Below are positions 51,524 to 64,000 of a DNA stretch of 64,000 nt, piece after piece (the stretch's first letter is position 1; each line of letters opens with the position of its first letter). The translations under genes and the position numbers were made by a program. Location of the stretch: the NCBI RefSeq assembly GCF_000002995.4, contig NW_025062479.1, positions 18,038,721-18,102,720 on the forward strand, in the 5' to 3' direction. The notes under the pieces were generated by a model. That model was not told the origin of the DNA. It saw only the letters and a list, made by a program, of their open reading frames with translations, and searched no databases. Origin of the DNA: Brugia malayi (lineage: Eukaryota > Nematoda > Chromadorea > Rhabditida > Onchocercidae).

Positions 51524-54500
51524 ATGAGCGTACCGCTAGCGGTGGAAGGTATGGATGCCTTGGCGCTTGCCCAAGAAGGTGAGCGGTTATGCCGCGAGAA
51601 CAGCATGAAAGCAGGTTTGAATGTGTTTTTATATTGCCATCTGCACCATACTTCCATCCTGACTGAGCAAATCTTGTGTTGTGTCTTTATCCTCATTTTC
51701 TACTTTATAGGGATTAAATACTTGGAAATGGCATTGAAAAAAAAAATCAACCTAGGAGGACGCAGTTTAGAAGCATTGTCTGCAATTTATTCACAACTTG
51801 GAAATGCTTACTTTGTATTGCGCATTTTCGATAAAGCACTCGAATACCATCGACATGATTTGGAAACTGCAAAGTACAGATAATAACATTTCTTTTAGCT
51901 TCATCTATAGCACACAACAAAATCTTCACGTTATGAGTTTCATGCACATTCATGCTGTTACCATTTCTAGATTGCTCAATGATCGTTCTGGGCTTGCAAA
52001 GGCTCATGGAAATATAGCAAACACCTATAAAGCATTGGGTAATTTCGATAGTGCTTACGAGCATGCGGTTGCACATTTACGACTAGCACAGGAGCTCAAT
52101 GATAAAGTAAGTGCGACATTGCTTTCAACACAGTAAATAGTTTCCTCGATTTACAAAGTCTTCATGTTTCTGTAGTTACTGAATCAGTCTATGTTGGGTT
52201 TTGTTTCGATGTTTAGCACCGACTACTTTTTTGTCATAATGATAATAATGGTTGTGTGATTTTAGAGCAACTGATATATATACCGCATGATTTTTCGATT
52301 TTGTAGATTGCATTTGTTTATTCTTTGTTCATTTTGACAGAATAAGCAATGGTTTTTTTTTTGGTCGCTTGTATATAACACAAAAGTAAATTTTGTAGGG
52401 TTTTTTTTTACACTTTTATGGTTTTCATTTACCAAGATTCTTTGTAGGAATGTGAGGCTGGAGCTCTTTATAATGTGGCCTCTGTTTATCACTGCCGTGC
52501 GAAGACAATAATCCATGCATCGGAACCTCTTGATAAGTCTGGGCTTCTTACGGCTAGCGATATGACAGCAACTTCACAACTTCAAGCAGCTATAAATTGT
52601 TATTTGTAAACATTTGTTGCATTGAGCTGGTGTGTGTAAATGAAGACTCTATTGTGGAAGTCTACTTGTTACTTAATGTTAGACGTATCACCTGCTCCAT
52701 ATTTTCCTGTGCATTTCTTTTAGTCATAAGTGTAGTGTTTGTCGATATGGAGGTCTTGCTTGCATTTTACACCTAATTTAACAAAAAAAAAAAAAAACTG
52801 AAATTTGATCTTGACAACACTAGAATTCATGCACATTTTTCTTTAGTAGCAAAAGAAAAAATTGATTTGTCAAATAGTTCTATTCCAGGCAAAATCTTCA
52901 CATAGTCGAGAATATGAAAGATTTCGTTGCATGTGGTAGAACGTATGGCAATATCGGTAACAGTTATTATATGTTGGGTGATTATGCAACTGCTGTTTAT
53001 TACCACAATAAAGTAAGCATATCATTCAAAAGTGTGTGTTAGTATTATTAGCTTGTAATTGCGGTTGTCTGCATGCAAAAAAAAATTCGATCGTATTCAA
53101 TGATCTAATTTTTTCCAATATGTATAATCTACCAGTAAAGGGAATCATTTTTTGGTTACTTTATTATTACTAATTTTCGTAATTTCGTAATTTTCATAAC
53201 ATGGAATAAAAAATCTATATAAAAAATAGCATAAAGCAAATAAATGAAACATTTTAGATCTTTTACCGAGTAAAATATCTTTCAGCGGCTAGACATTGCT
53301 CGACAGTATGGTGACCGTGCAGCAATGCGACGAGCCTATACAAATCTTGGAAATGCTCATATTTTCCTTTCAGAGACGGCGAAGGCTTTAGAATATTATC
53401 GGTAATTTTTTTATTTTTTAAATGTTCATTTCTTTTATTCATAATTATCTCCGTTGTTACCACTACTGTAGCAAAAATTCTTTAGTTTGGCGCTATCAGT
53501 CGCAGTGGAACTGCATGATGAAGTAACAGAAGCACAGTGCTGTTTCAATGTCGGTAATGGTGCTGCTATATGTGGTGATCATGTAACAGGTTTGTCTAAA
53601 TATTCATCTTGAAAAGATGTGCCTGCAAATATAGATCATTATAGATTTTTGTTTTTTTTTTTTTTTTCTATTGTTGGTGTCATAACGTGGGATAATAAAA
53701 AATTCTGTTTGTTTACAATTAAGAGTTAATTTTTTCTTTATAAATTGTTAGTTGTTAGTGAATAGTTGACAGCATTTCAGCAATAGAATATCACATCCGA
53801 TATTTAAAACTTGCCAGAGATTTGGGTGATCGTGCTGCGGAATCGCGTGCATGTGCGGCGCTGGCAACAGATTTTCGAAAACAAGGAATGGTGGGAAAGG
53901 CTGTTTATTTTTATGCATTGCAAGGACAAATATCAATTGAGGTTCATTTTGTGTATTATTTATCAATGCAGTCGAAATTTTTGCGAACTCCTGATTATTA
54001 GAAAACTATTCGTATATTATTAGATTGAGATAACACTCTCAGGACTTATTTGAATTTCTTAACATACGTACATAATCATTTAGTTGTGATTTTATTTTAA
54101 ATTTTACAAGTGTTTGTCGATTGCTTATTTATTAATTAGCCATGTTTGCATGGGTGGTCCTACAAGGTTGTAAATGATGTTGTGTCTTCAGCCCATTTCT
54201 TCGAAGTCTTTCTCCGTAAATTCTCAGTAAACATCTTTAACGTGGTAATTTTTTCTGCAACACAAATAATTTCATGCTGAGAATTTTTTGAGTAAATATT
54301 CTCAAATATTTACGCTGAATTTTGGATAAAGCAAATTGCAAAGTTATATCTTTTTGTTATGACTGATTTTTTTTTCCAATTAAAAATATAATTTCTTTAT
54401 TTTTTTCTTTTTTTGCTGTTATCGTATTGTTTTCGGTAGGTTGAATAAAATAGACGCATTTTAAACCTAATCAAGAGAACTGAAGATTGGAGCCTTGTAT

Positions 54501-57500
54501 GCTCAAATAACATTTCACCATAAATGAGATTCTCGGTTCTCTCCAAAAATATTAATATGAAATATTTTAGTTGTTTTTATGAATAGATAATTAGGACATA
54601 AGAAGGGACCAGCAATGATAAAATAGTATTTCTTTAGAAATGATCGTAACGGTCATACGTTATTCTCGATACCATTTTTCTAAATTAAATTGAATTTAGA
54701 GTATTTTATTTGATGAATGGTTCATTAGATGTAATACAACGATGAGTTACGAGGTATTCCAACTTATTGAATTTAATGATTTGATTTTTCCACTAACTAA
54801 CTAAGCAGGGGTTAGTATGAACACAACTATCTTTAGTAGTTATTGATTCTTTCTGAATTTTCGAAGTAAAAGTTTTTTTTAATTCTAAATTTTGATCTCA
54901 ACAGTTTTCTAATATATTACCAAATATTAAGTTGCTTTTGATTCACAGAAAGTAAGCTTCAGCTAGTTCGTCCACGAAGTCACTCTTTGAACGGTTTTAT
55001 ATAACTGTCACAGTACTAGTCTGTGTGTGTTCTTTTGTTCATTTTTATAACCTCATGGCTTTTAGTGTAATATTATTCTTAGGGAACGTCGTAATATTTA
55101 ATTGTTTTTCCTTAAAATATGTAGAATGAGGTTACCAAATATTAACTTATAAAACTCGAGCATGATAATGGAGACGATAAATTGAATCACTCACTAATAT
55201 CGAAGTTCTTTGAACATTTTTCTCTGAACTAGTTCATTTTGTTATATTCAGTAGACTTATGAAGAATTTTTGTATGATGAATATTCAGAGAAATTTCATA
55301 TATCAAGCTGTTTTAACAGATATAAGTTATATAATAATAGTGCTTAGTAGTGCTCACATTTTAGACAAATTGCAGATCCTTGTAGGTGCTTTTCCAGTGC
55401 AATAATTAATAAATCCTTCCTATTCGATGTTACAATTGTACTTTGCTTATAACCTAAATGAATTTCATGGGCATGCATAAAATCCTTGATTTCCAAAAAT
55501 AAATAGAAATACAGTTTCATACTCTATTCTATTTTGTCGTAATTGACTCTTAACTTTCCTTCTTCTTTATTAAATTGGATTCTTCAAATTGTATTCGTCG
55601 TTTATCTTAATATTTGTTTGTTTTGATTCCAAACCGTTATGTAGTATTTTCGACTACTACTGAATTTCTAACTAGCCAGTACGTAACCGAGTAGTCCCAT
55701 ACAGCAATATTTCTTCTAAAATTTCGTAAAAGAGATAGCACCCTGTCATCACTCTTTTTTGATGAACTTATGTTTTTACCAAATCGAAAAACGAATAACT
55801 CATGTTTGTTTATAAAGATGAAATTATTTAGTTAGCGATTTCAGAAAGAGAGTCGTGTTATTTCATAAAACTGGAACACTTTTCATTCTCGGATTACAAC
55901 TGAATTTTTTAGCTATTTCACAAAAATATTTTTGGCTTGAAAATCTTTTAACATTCTTTTGCATGCTTTTTAGTATTTCAGTTCACTGCACTGTAGTTTT
56001 AGCATCTTTTAAACATATAAAAAAGTAATAAAATTTTTCGGGTCTGAGTTAATTTTGAATATGGTTTCTTTGGATTTTTTTTTTTACTCTGTTTAAGTTT
56101 GATTAAAAAATATTTAAAAAAAAAAAGCGTTTTATAATAAATCTGGTTCCTCAACTGATCTTCAAATTAGTTAGTTTTTTCTTTTACTTGAATGATGGAT
56201 TTCTTTTTATATTAATTTCTTTTTTCTCCAAATCAAAATGTTTGTGTCATATTATTATGCAAACTTGTCCCTGTTTCTAGAAATAACATCCACATAAGCG
56301 TGAGTAGATGGATTTTATTATCCCTATTTGACGTTGATATGGATAACTAATAAATCCAATAAAAAGGAAATTGGGCATCTCTTCATGGGAAATACAGATA
56401 AGTAGTCGTGTGTGCAGATTGTGGAATCAACATTATATTAGGTGTTGAAATTTTTATAAAATTGCAGATGGGCGATCAAGGGAGTGAGGAAAGTGTGCGT
56501 AATTCGCTAGAAGATTTGTTTAAATCAGTAAAGAAATGGCCAATAAAGGAAGTTAACGATTTAGAAATGGATTCATCCGGTGATCCCGAACCGCATAGTG
56601 CATTAGACTTGAATGCATTTTTAAAAAAACTACTCTGTGAATCGGAGTTGACTGTGAACTCTGGCGTTACACGTGACCTACTTAATGTTTCAACAACAGC
56701 TATCGATAAACAGGTATTTTTTTTTAATGCCAAAATAGTGAGAAATATTAAATTTATTTTAATTATGTTATGTTAGCAAATTTGATGTCAGTTATAGGAG
56801 GTAAGATTACGAGAGCTAGAAATGATTAAGATTTTGCTGTGTAAGTTAAAATGCACTTTAACGAAGCAGTAATGTCATTTTTTGAATTCGAGTAAAATGG
56901 TTTTGTTCTTTGTAATGGTTCAGGGTACTTGTTTATTCAATTTTCATAAATCTTGTTTTCTTTGCATATTTTAATAAGATATAGTATCAGTATGATGCAG
57001 ACATGGATTACGAAAATCTATTTTTTTTGTTCATGTAGGAGAAATGTCCTGGAAATCACTTAAGGAACTTCACCAACCGTTATGACCAGAAGTTGTGAAT
57101 AGCTCGATTTTGAAATGTTCATTTCTTTATATCGCTTTTGTTTCGTCATAACGCAGCACATGCTCTCTCTTTCTCCACATTTTGTTAAAGCATACCATAA
57201 ACCCGCAGTATTTATCGTTTCCACTTATATATGAGTTGTAGCTTAAATTTTTTTTCTGAAATATATTGATTATTATATATTGGTATCTTTATTCGCGAAT
57301 TAATAGTGGAAACATATTTTATAGATTATCAGTCATTAGCAAATGTGTTATTTGCATAAATATTTAGTTAAATTAGATATATGCAAAAATTAATTTAGTA
57401 GCTATAATGCCAAATTCCAATAATAAATTTATCAAGGATAACTTCTTTTTCCGTTAACTAAAGTTTAATTAATGTAAATCATTGAGGTTTGGTTACTTCA

Positions 57501-57731
57501 TGAGGCGATATATTATAACTTAAATATTACTGGGATCAAATCAGGAATAACTTAGTTTGTTGTAGGTATTTATTCCTTTCCTTGCTATAAAAGAGTAATA
57601 TATGCACAAGAAAACGGTTCTTATTTAACTTAACTTTAATGTTTTTTTTTTAGTTTTTAGTTTTTATCTATTTACTGGATTATTTTTGCATACAGATTTG
57701 TTTTATGCTGAAAAAAAATATATAAACTGTA

Positions 57732-57779
<48 letters not shown>

Positions 57780-59516
57780 TGTTTCAGCCGATTCATTTTA
57801 CTACCTACAACGATGATTTCTTTGAAATGGTTTCACGGTTACAGTCAAAACGACTTAACGACCAGCGCTGTGATCCTATTATACTGAGCGACTTAACAAA
57901 CCATTCAAAGAATGTTACTCGACAGTCGGATACAATTGCTTGTAATCCAGGTTGAACTTTTTCAAATGATATGGTGAAAACACTGATTTCAACTTATTAA
58001 CAAAGATTTACCGTATTTCCATATTTATGGAATTAATAAAGGGTAGAATCGGGATTTTACTTTTTGTTCAACTTTTTATTTCCCGCTTCCAATCTTTTGT
58101 TCATTTTGTTGCGCATATGTTGTTGTGGTTGTGGATAGATTAGATGACTTTTGTTTGTTCCTTTTAATATGAATAAAGTACTAAAGATTATTTTCACATT
58201 TTATATACTTCCCTGTAAGGTTGCTCGTGTGTTTCTGTTTGCAGTGTGATTTACATGCTTCTTTGAATTTTGTGTTTTTTGTTAGAAGCCGAGGCACGTT
58301 TTGGGCGAAGAAATCGAATATCGGCACTTTTTGGACGTGTTGGAAAAGCAGCAAAACGGCAAAGCTTACTAATGTCTGCATCATTTTTCCCTTCCACAAC
58401 TTCGACACCTCGAACTGATGTTTCTTCTGTGAAGCAACAATTAGTTGGCGATAGCGGTGATAACAAATCATCTGCAATATGCGCATCAACATCACGCTCT
58501 TCCTCACAAGATGTAGTAGCACAGAATGCCGTAGATGGCAGTAATGATGCAATTGTGCAGTCTGGCACCTTGCGGACCACCGAACCGCCGGAATTTCGGA
58601 TTCCGGTTGCACCACCTCGAAACCGAGCTCGTTGTAACCATGTAACTTTGCCGAATTCCATCTCTTCGAGACAAAAAAGTTGGTCATTTCCGCTCTAGTT
58701 CTGCGTTTTCTGGTTTATATTCAACCTCATGTTATGCATGTTCAATTCTGTTTCGGTATATGGCTATTCACTTAGTTTTTGGTTTTGTAGCACTTACAGA
58801 ATTTTTGTTTTTGACAATTTCATACACAGAATTTTCTTTTCTTTTTGTTGTTTATTGAAGAAAATTAGCAATAGGGTGTTTTTTTGCCGTGAGAGTACTT
58901 TGTTTTGATTTTGTTAAGTGCATATACATGAAGTGTTTTAGGAAAAACAAAATTTTAAATATTCTGAAACTTTCCAAGTTTTATGAACTACAACAGTTGG
59001 TTCACTTTATGCTGCCTGTGTATTATAGATGGTGCTGAAGGAATGCTTGATTTAATAGCTAGTTTGCAAGGTCGTCGAATGGAAGAACAGCGGGCGCATC
59101 TGAATGTTCAATCGGAACCAATATTATTACCAGTTAGCGGAGAAGTCGAAGAGAGTAATGATAAGTGAGTTTAATTTGCTTGTTTTGGCTCTGTATATGC
59201 ATTATATTCTATCGACTTGATGTTACAGACCTTTCAAGAAGTTCAATTTACTATATAGGTAAACTGTAATGGTTAATAAAATTATAGTATGGAGCAGTCA
59301 ACACTTTCACCATCACATGTGGAACGGTCACGATTGGAAGATGCTGGTAGCTTATACGAGATGGTAATTCGGAGTCAGAGGGATCGATTGGATGAGCAGC
59401 GAAGTGAACTACCACGGACCATACCAGCTGAAGACGTCTCGCGGATAGTTATGTCAATGCAAAAAGGACGTATCGAAACTCAACGTGCTGTGCTCACTTC
59501 AGCTTCACAAAATTGA
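51524..59516 (+). CDS. ags-3: G-protein signalling modulator (Pins/LGN/AGS-3 homologue): TPR repeats plus four GoLoco motifs, 13 exons
   Basis: Exons: 51524-51614, 51711-51873, 51971-52106, 52448-52605, 52889-53012, 53286-53401, 53486-53589, 53781-53941, 56468-56713, 57788-57950, 58286-58633, 59029-59164, 59288-59516; 724 aa. Residues 10-350 carry TPR units with the LGN pattern: LSAIYSQLGNAYFVL..KALEYHRHDL, AKAHGNIANTYKALGNFDSA, GRTYGNIGNSYYMLGDYATA, RRAYTNLGNAHIFLSETAKA and others. GoLoco motifs: FFEMVSRLQSKRLNDQR (about 444-460), MLDLIASLQGRRMEEQR (about 608-624), LYEMVIRSQRDRLDEQR (about 671-687) and VSRIVMSMQKGRIETQR (about 699-715); the last has Thr in place of the acidic residue before QR. 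A Ser/Thr-rich linker fills exon 11. Known role: GoLocos bind GDP-loaded G-alpha-i/o while TPRs bind Mud/NuMA/LIN-5 or Insc, orienting the mitotic spindle; AGS-3 also acts in neurons. A 2.5-kb intron divides TPR and GoLoco halves, and exon 9 begins with ATG immediately after its acceptor. Confidence 0.95.
57731..57774. repeat. (TA)n microsatellite in intron 9 of the LGN-like gene
   Basis: A nearly pure TA run (interrupted by one AA) ends 13 bp before the acceptor of the GoLoco1 exon. It is bracketed by identical TATAAACTGT copies at 57721-57730 and 57771-57780. Confidence 0.9.
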
Positions 59517-60966
59517 TTAACTATAAAATTGCATATTTTTTTAGATTTATTTTTTTTTTATAGCTTTCATTGTTCCCCTACAGTTTTTCGACAGAAAAAA
59601 ATGATCTAATTTTTCCTCAGAAATGTGTTTTTTATAGGATAGCTTAAAGGAATAAGTGCTTTTTAAAGTTTCTCAGTCCTTTTTATTGAAATATCATGCA
59701 TTTTTTCTTCTGCTTGGCTTCTTTCGTTATTTTCGTAAGTAGTTCAAGATGAGGATTGATAAAAAACATTTGAGATGAAGTCAAGACAAAAGTCGTTAAC
59801 ATTTATTAATTGTGTGGTTGTTTCATAGTCTTTGTGACTTTTTTACGATAAGGCAACTTGCACTGCTTGTGCATCCAGATTTGGATATTCGAATTATAAC
59901 TTTAAATTTTCATGATTGAGTTTAGTAAAATACTTATACTGATTTCGGTTGCTCCTCTTCATTTTTTGTAGTTGAATCTTGGATTTAATCTTTCTAATTA
60001 TTTGTTTCGTGTTAAGACAGATTATTCTAATAGAATAAATATGCGTTTTACTAAATGTGTTTACATGCTGATGAATGCTCCTTCACTTTTTACACCAACT
60101 GCAATTTGTCGTTGCCGTTTTGTTTGAAATGTTGTGCTGTGGATTTTTTTGTTTCTTGTGACTATGAAGAAGTATCAATATGCATTAATACGGTCGTTGC
60201 TTTTAAAGTGTGCCAATAGTACTACTACTTATTGTATCAATGACTGCTAAAGACCGTGGATATTAAAATAATGATTACCAGTTATAGTTGTTTCTGTGAA
60301 ATTGATTCAGTAAGACAAATATTTCATGCATAATGAACTGATTTTGATGGGAAACATCTGTGTTTCCTCTTTCTGTTTCTTTTTCTTACGAGACGTGAGC
60401 GACCCTTTATATTATTATACTTCAATACAAAACCGAACTTTAATTTAGAGCAAAGTTTTGGATGTTACAGATTGGATTCCTAACCCGGGTCGGGAGTAGA
60501 GCTGCAACAAAACGGACAATACCGCTATAAGAAGTGGAAGGAGGAGCAGCGGGAATAAAGTAGAATGCAAGTTAAGATTCAAATATGCGCCTCGTCCGTA
60601 TTTTTAGCAAGTGTTGTTTGTCTTAAAGTACATTGACGGGAATTGTTGGGGTCTGGAGGAATTAAATGTAAACAACATAAAAAATCAGCACCCCAAGAGG
60701 TAGAAAACAAAAAGAATTATATCAATCTGATCGATATTCGAGTTCCGGGAGCGATGTTGTCGGTACATTCTTCCATACAGTCCATCCATTCTATTAAAGT
60801 TTTGTCAGGTGTGCTTCATGGATGAGATTTTTATGAGGATGTGTTGTCCGGAAAACATCTTTACCCTTGTATGTAATGAACTTCTGATTTAGCTGTGTGA
60901 AATACAATATTAGGAGAGAAGTGGATGGATTGTGTTTCGTAGATTATTTCAGTTGTGTTTATAACC
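59517..60966. other. Intergenic spacer between LGN-like and exportin-5 genes
   Basis: It should hold the 3' UTR of the LGN-like gene and the promoter/5' UTR of the exportin gene. A GC-richer patch (about 60480-60620) contains CCCGGGTCGGGAG but no recognisable coding exon. The 60-codon frame at 60643-60825 shows no family motif. Confidence 0.5.
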
Positions 60967-63900
60967 ATGGAAGACAGACTGAACGTAATCGGAAATGCGT
61001 TGGAGGCTATTTACAATACTACTGTTAGTAACGAACGACGAGCAGCTGCATCTCAGGTGAGTCAGCACTCTTCACTGTTACACACTGTTTGTATTGCCTC
61101 GCTACCTAACGATGTACTGGTATTTCACGCGTTATATGAAATCGGAAAACTTTCATCTGGATTGTAAAAAAAAAAAAAAAAAAAAACTCTAATTGATGAG
61201 TGATAAAGCTGAAAACGAAGTAACGGATTTCATAAATAGTGTTTTTAACTAGGGTGCATAAAGATACTGGTTCTTCAAGTTACTTTCTAAATAATTTTCA
61301 GTTATAAAATGAGAAAGAAGTGGTAAACCGAAAAAGCAAATTAGTGACTTTAGTGTCCTCGCAATGCTACAGAAATAGATTCCTTCTCAGTTTCTCGAAC
61401 AATGATTATTTTTCTTTTTATGAGTAGAAAAATGACGAAACTTTTAATTATTCCTGAGTACAAGCTTGTTGAGATTATAAACAAAATTAGAATATCATTT
61501 TTCGGTTAGCCAACAAATCGGGGTTGAATGAGCACATATAATTTTCACACATATTACCAAATAATGCAGTGCGTTCATATGGAAATATCTTATTCCAAGT
61601 CGTCGAGTCTTTGTTATTATTAAAGGTTATCGAGTCAGCAAAAGAATTATCTCCTGCTGATGTAGAACAGATTGCCTATGCACTGATCTCGAAGAAGGAT
61701 CTCATTCTTGCTCGAACAGGCTGGAATTTTCTCGAACATATCATTAAGTAAATTTTATACAGTTACTGTCAAATGGCTAACCAATTTTTCCAATGTTTAC
61801 GAAATGAAGTTTTGGTGCTTTCTTGGGTTTATTGTTGAATTATATGGAGATAGCATGTATCATAGCAAGGATAACTACAACTATATTGAAGTATATGAAT
61901 TTCATTTACCTACTGGGGATCTATCATTTTTCCAAATGCAGAAGGAAAATTATATTAAATTTTCTCAGATTGCTTCAGATTTAAATGGTTAGTGATAGAT
62001 GAACAATCACGCTTTACCATTCGATGTACCTGTTTTGCTGCAATGAAATCGGATGCCATGCTGCGGAATGAACTGAGGTGTGCTGCAGCACGATGTGTCG
62101 TCTTAATGATGGAGCATGAATGGCCTCAGAATTGGCCGGAACTTTTTGATCAACTTGAAGATGTCAGTTTTGTATTATCTACAAATAATGTATTCGGGAT
62201 TTTTTTTGTTACCGTCGCGTTCAAGTTTGAAATTGTTTGTTTATTACAATTTAGTCACTAAGTGACTGTAGTGTTTGTTGCATGTAATTTTAGATTGCTT
62301 CTGTATCGGCAACCCATGCTCAAATTCCATTTATCACACTGCAGCTTTTGGTCGAAAACGTTGTCACTTTGGTAACTGTTGAAAACATTTCCAGAAGGAA
62401 AGATCTTAACAATGCTATTGCCTCTAATGTACCACGTATACTTCATATTATTCATCTTGCCTTGCGTGAATGTTCTGTCGAAATAACAGGTATTTAGTAA
62501 CCTTGTTACTGTTTTGGTATTACTCGATTATAAATCAATTGGAACTGTTTTATTTATGTGATTTTTTTCTTGTTTCAGACGAATCTTATTCCTTGGTCCG
62601 TTCCGCTTTGGATTTGTTCGGTGAACTTGTTGAATGGCTACCAGCTAATGTTTTAGAACCTTATATCAATGATTTGTTATATACAGTTTGTTCATTCCTT
62701 GACACGCCTCAGCATTGCATATATGAAGTGGTTTGAAAATATTTTTTGACATTAAAATCTCAATTATTGCGTTGCTTTAACAAAAAGAAAATAGTGAAAG
62801 TTTTTAATGTGTAGATTAAAGATTTTCATTAATTTGCCCTCAACAGTGTTTTGGTACAAAATGAATTTGTGAAATGAACTTCATTTTCAGGCGGCGAAGT
62901 GTTTATGGAGGTTAGCTTCACGAAAGCAAGCAAAAAATGAAGAAAATCTTGTGGTTTTTGCTCTCTTCGGTGATGTTCCAATGCGATCAATTCTTAGAGC
63001 TGCTAAGTATGTTTATCTAATAATGCCATGATGTATTTGCTACTTCTTATCGGATACATAGGGTTCTTCTTGTTTTAGAGAATGATTTAGAAAATGAAAA
63101 TTTGCGTTGTACACTCAGTTCTAAGGATAGACGGTTTAACCATTAATACTGCGATAAGTTTAAGTTGAAACAAAGTGTAACCACAATTTTATGTGTAAGT
63201 TATTCATCTTCTGAACTATCTCCTATGAAATGTAATTTGCTAGGAACAAAAGTAAACATGATGCTATTTCGAGAGATAGCGCAAGGGCACTTATGTTTCA
63301 TACTAGGTCCGTCAAGACCATCAAGCCATTCCAAGTTCCAAAATAGTAATGTGGTTTTACATAATAAGTTTTCATCTTTTAAATGTACTTCTTGTTCTTA
63401 ATAACTGCAGGTAGAAACATATTTCTCAATTTAATATACTTAGATTCTTTATGGGTAGCAGATTTTAAACAAATAAATATTTATTTTTTGTACGCAAGTT
63501 TTTAGCCAAGCAGCAAGTGTTGGTGCTGGTAATGTGGAACATTATCGTTTTCTAAAAACTCTTTGCAATGTTTTATCCGCATTGGGAATTCATCTGGCGG
63601 ATGTTTGTACCCAACGACCGCCCAATTTTGGCATGTATCTAGCTGCTATCGAAGCATTCTTTTCACATCCATCAGTAGTAAGTTATTAAAACTCATTTTT
63701 TAATAAATCAATTTATAGTATAAATAATAATTCAGTTTCTGACAGGATTCTTAAGTTATTTCCTGTAGTAATGTAACGTGATGTTCAATGACGCCTAATT
63801 TTAATTGCCATATATATTAGATTAATGAATTCGAAGAATGCTTAGATATCCAAATTTGCTTCTTCGTAAAATAACTCGAAGCTTCTTAAAACAAGAAAAG

Positions 63901-64000
63901 TCTTTAAAAAATGGAGGACTTGTTACAGTATTTACGAAATGAAGCAGTTGCTGTATTTGCTTCATTAATAAATCACGAGAAAATTGGAGATGACGAAATA
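60967..64000 (+). CDS. XPO5: Exportin-5-like karyopherin, N-terminal part (runs off the window)
   Basis: Exons so far: 60967-61056, 61626-61747, 61979-62162, 62294-62489, 62579-62727, 62891-63006, 63506-63677, 63929-64000 onward; phases agree and give about 367 aa (human XPO5 is about 1200). Order of matches to XPO5: NERRAAASQ-VIESAKELSP (N-terminal HEAT repeat, human ALKFCEEFKE), GWNFLEHIIKFKW (human GLQILEHVVKFRW), VVLMMEHEWPQNWPELFDQL (human VVEMIKREWPQHWPDMLIEL), QLLVENVVTL, DLFGELVEWLP, AKCLWRLASRK, LFGDVPMRSIL, EHYRFLKTLCNVLSALG (human KHYVFLKRLCQVLCALG), PPNFGMYLAAIEAFFSHPS, and YLRNEAVAVFASLINHE at the edge. Known role: RanGTP-dependent nuclear export of pre-miRNA and other structured RNA. 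The donor of exon 5 is ambiguous by 3 nt (62727 or 62730). An in-frame ATG 12 bases upstream (60955) is also possible. Confidence 0.9.

Noticed and set aside
58181..58687. 168-aa and 136-aa open frames on the minus strand
   Set aside because: They lie exactly antisense to exon 11 of the LGN-like gene, a GC-richer coding exon, and have no motif or splice structure of their own.

Overview
The window looks like AT-rich nuclear DNA of a parasitic nematode, most likely a spirurid/filarial worm; that placement is inference. What supports it: about 30% GC, many short exons with nematode-style TTTCAG or TTTTAG acceptors, introns of about 70-700 bp (longer than is typical of C. elegans), a four-domain gelsolin of the gsnl-1 type and a cysteine-rich insulin-like peptide. 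There is no bacterial, viral or CRISPR signature. I joined exons by hand using family conservation, GT/AG sites and reading-frame phase. Six of the seven recognised gene models are complete, and each sums to a whole number of codons. Boundaries may be off by a base in places.

Layout. 284-4188 (-): CHID1/SI-CLP, a secreted GH18-fold lectin-like protein. 9158-15381 (+): a gelsolin-like actin-severing protein with four gelsolin repeats; one donor site is AT instead of GT. 15382-23969: gene-poor, with a perfect 16-bp hairpin, decayed tetraspanin-like fragments near 18 kb and a long (TA)n tract. 23970-24688 (-): a two-exon insulin-like peptide with ten mature cysteines. 24689-35134: about 10 kb with no confidently recognised gene, but with a GC/pyrimidine-rich island, a 47-codon ORF and several simple or duplicated repeats. 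35135-39867 (-): a fatty acid transport protein/very-long-chain acyl-CoA synthetase (SLC27/FATP family), 13 exons. 39868-46558: no recognised gene.

46559-51060 (-) is a USP16/USP45-type deubiquitinase with a ZnF-UBP domain. It is divergent from 51524-59516 (+), a Pins/LGN/AGS-3 homologue with TPR repeats and four GoLoco motifs; 463 bp separate the two start codons and probably hold a shared promoter. 60967-64000 (+) is the first part of an exportin-5 homologue that runs off the right edge.

The genes are individually ordinary animal housekeeping or signalling genes and do not form one pathway. Worth a second look are the exportin-5 gene in a nematode, the ten-cysteine insulin-like peptide, the non-GT splice donor in the gelsolin gene, a splice acceptor placed directly on an ATG that could give a GoLoco-only isoform, and several coding-like islands in intergenic DNA. 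I found no convincing new multi-gene system.
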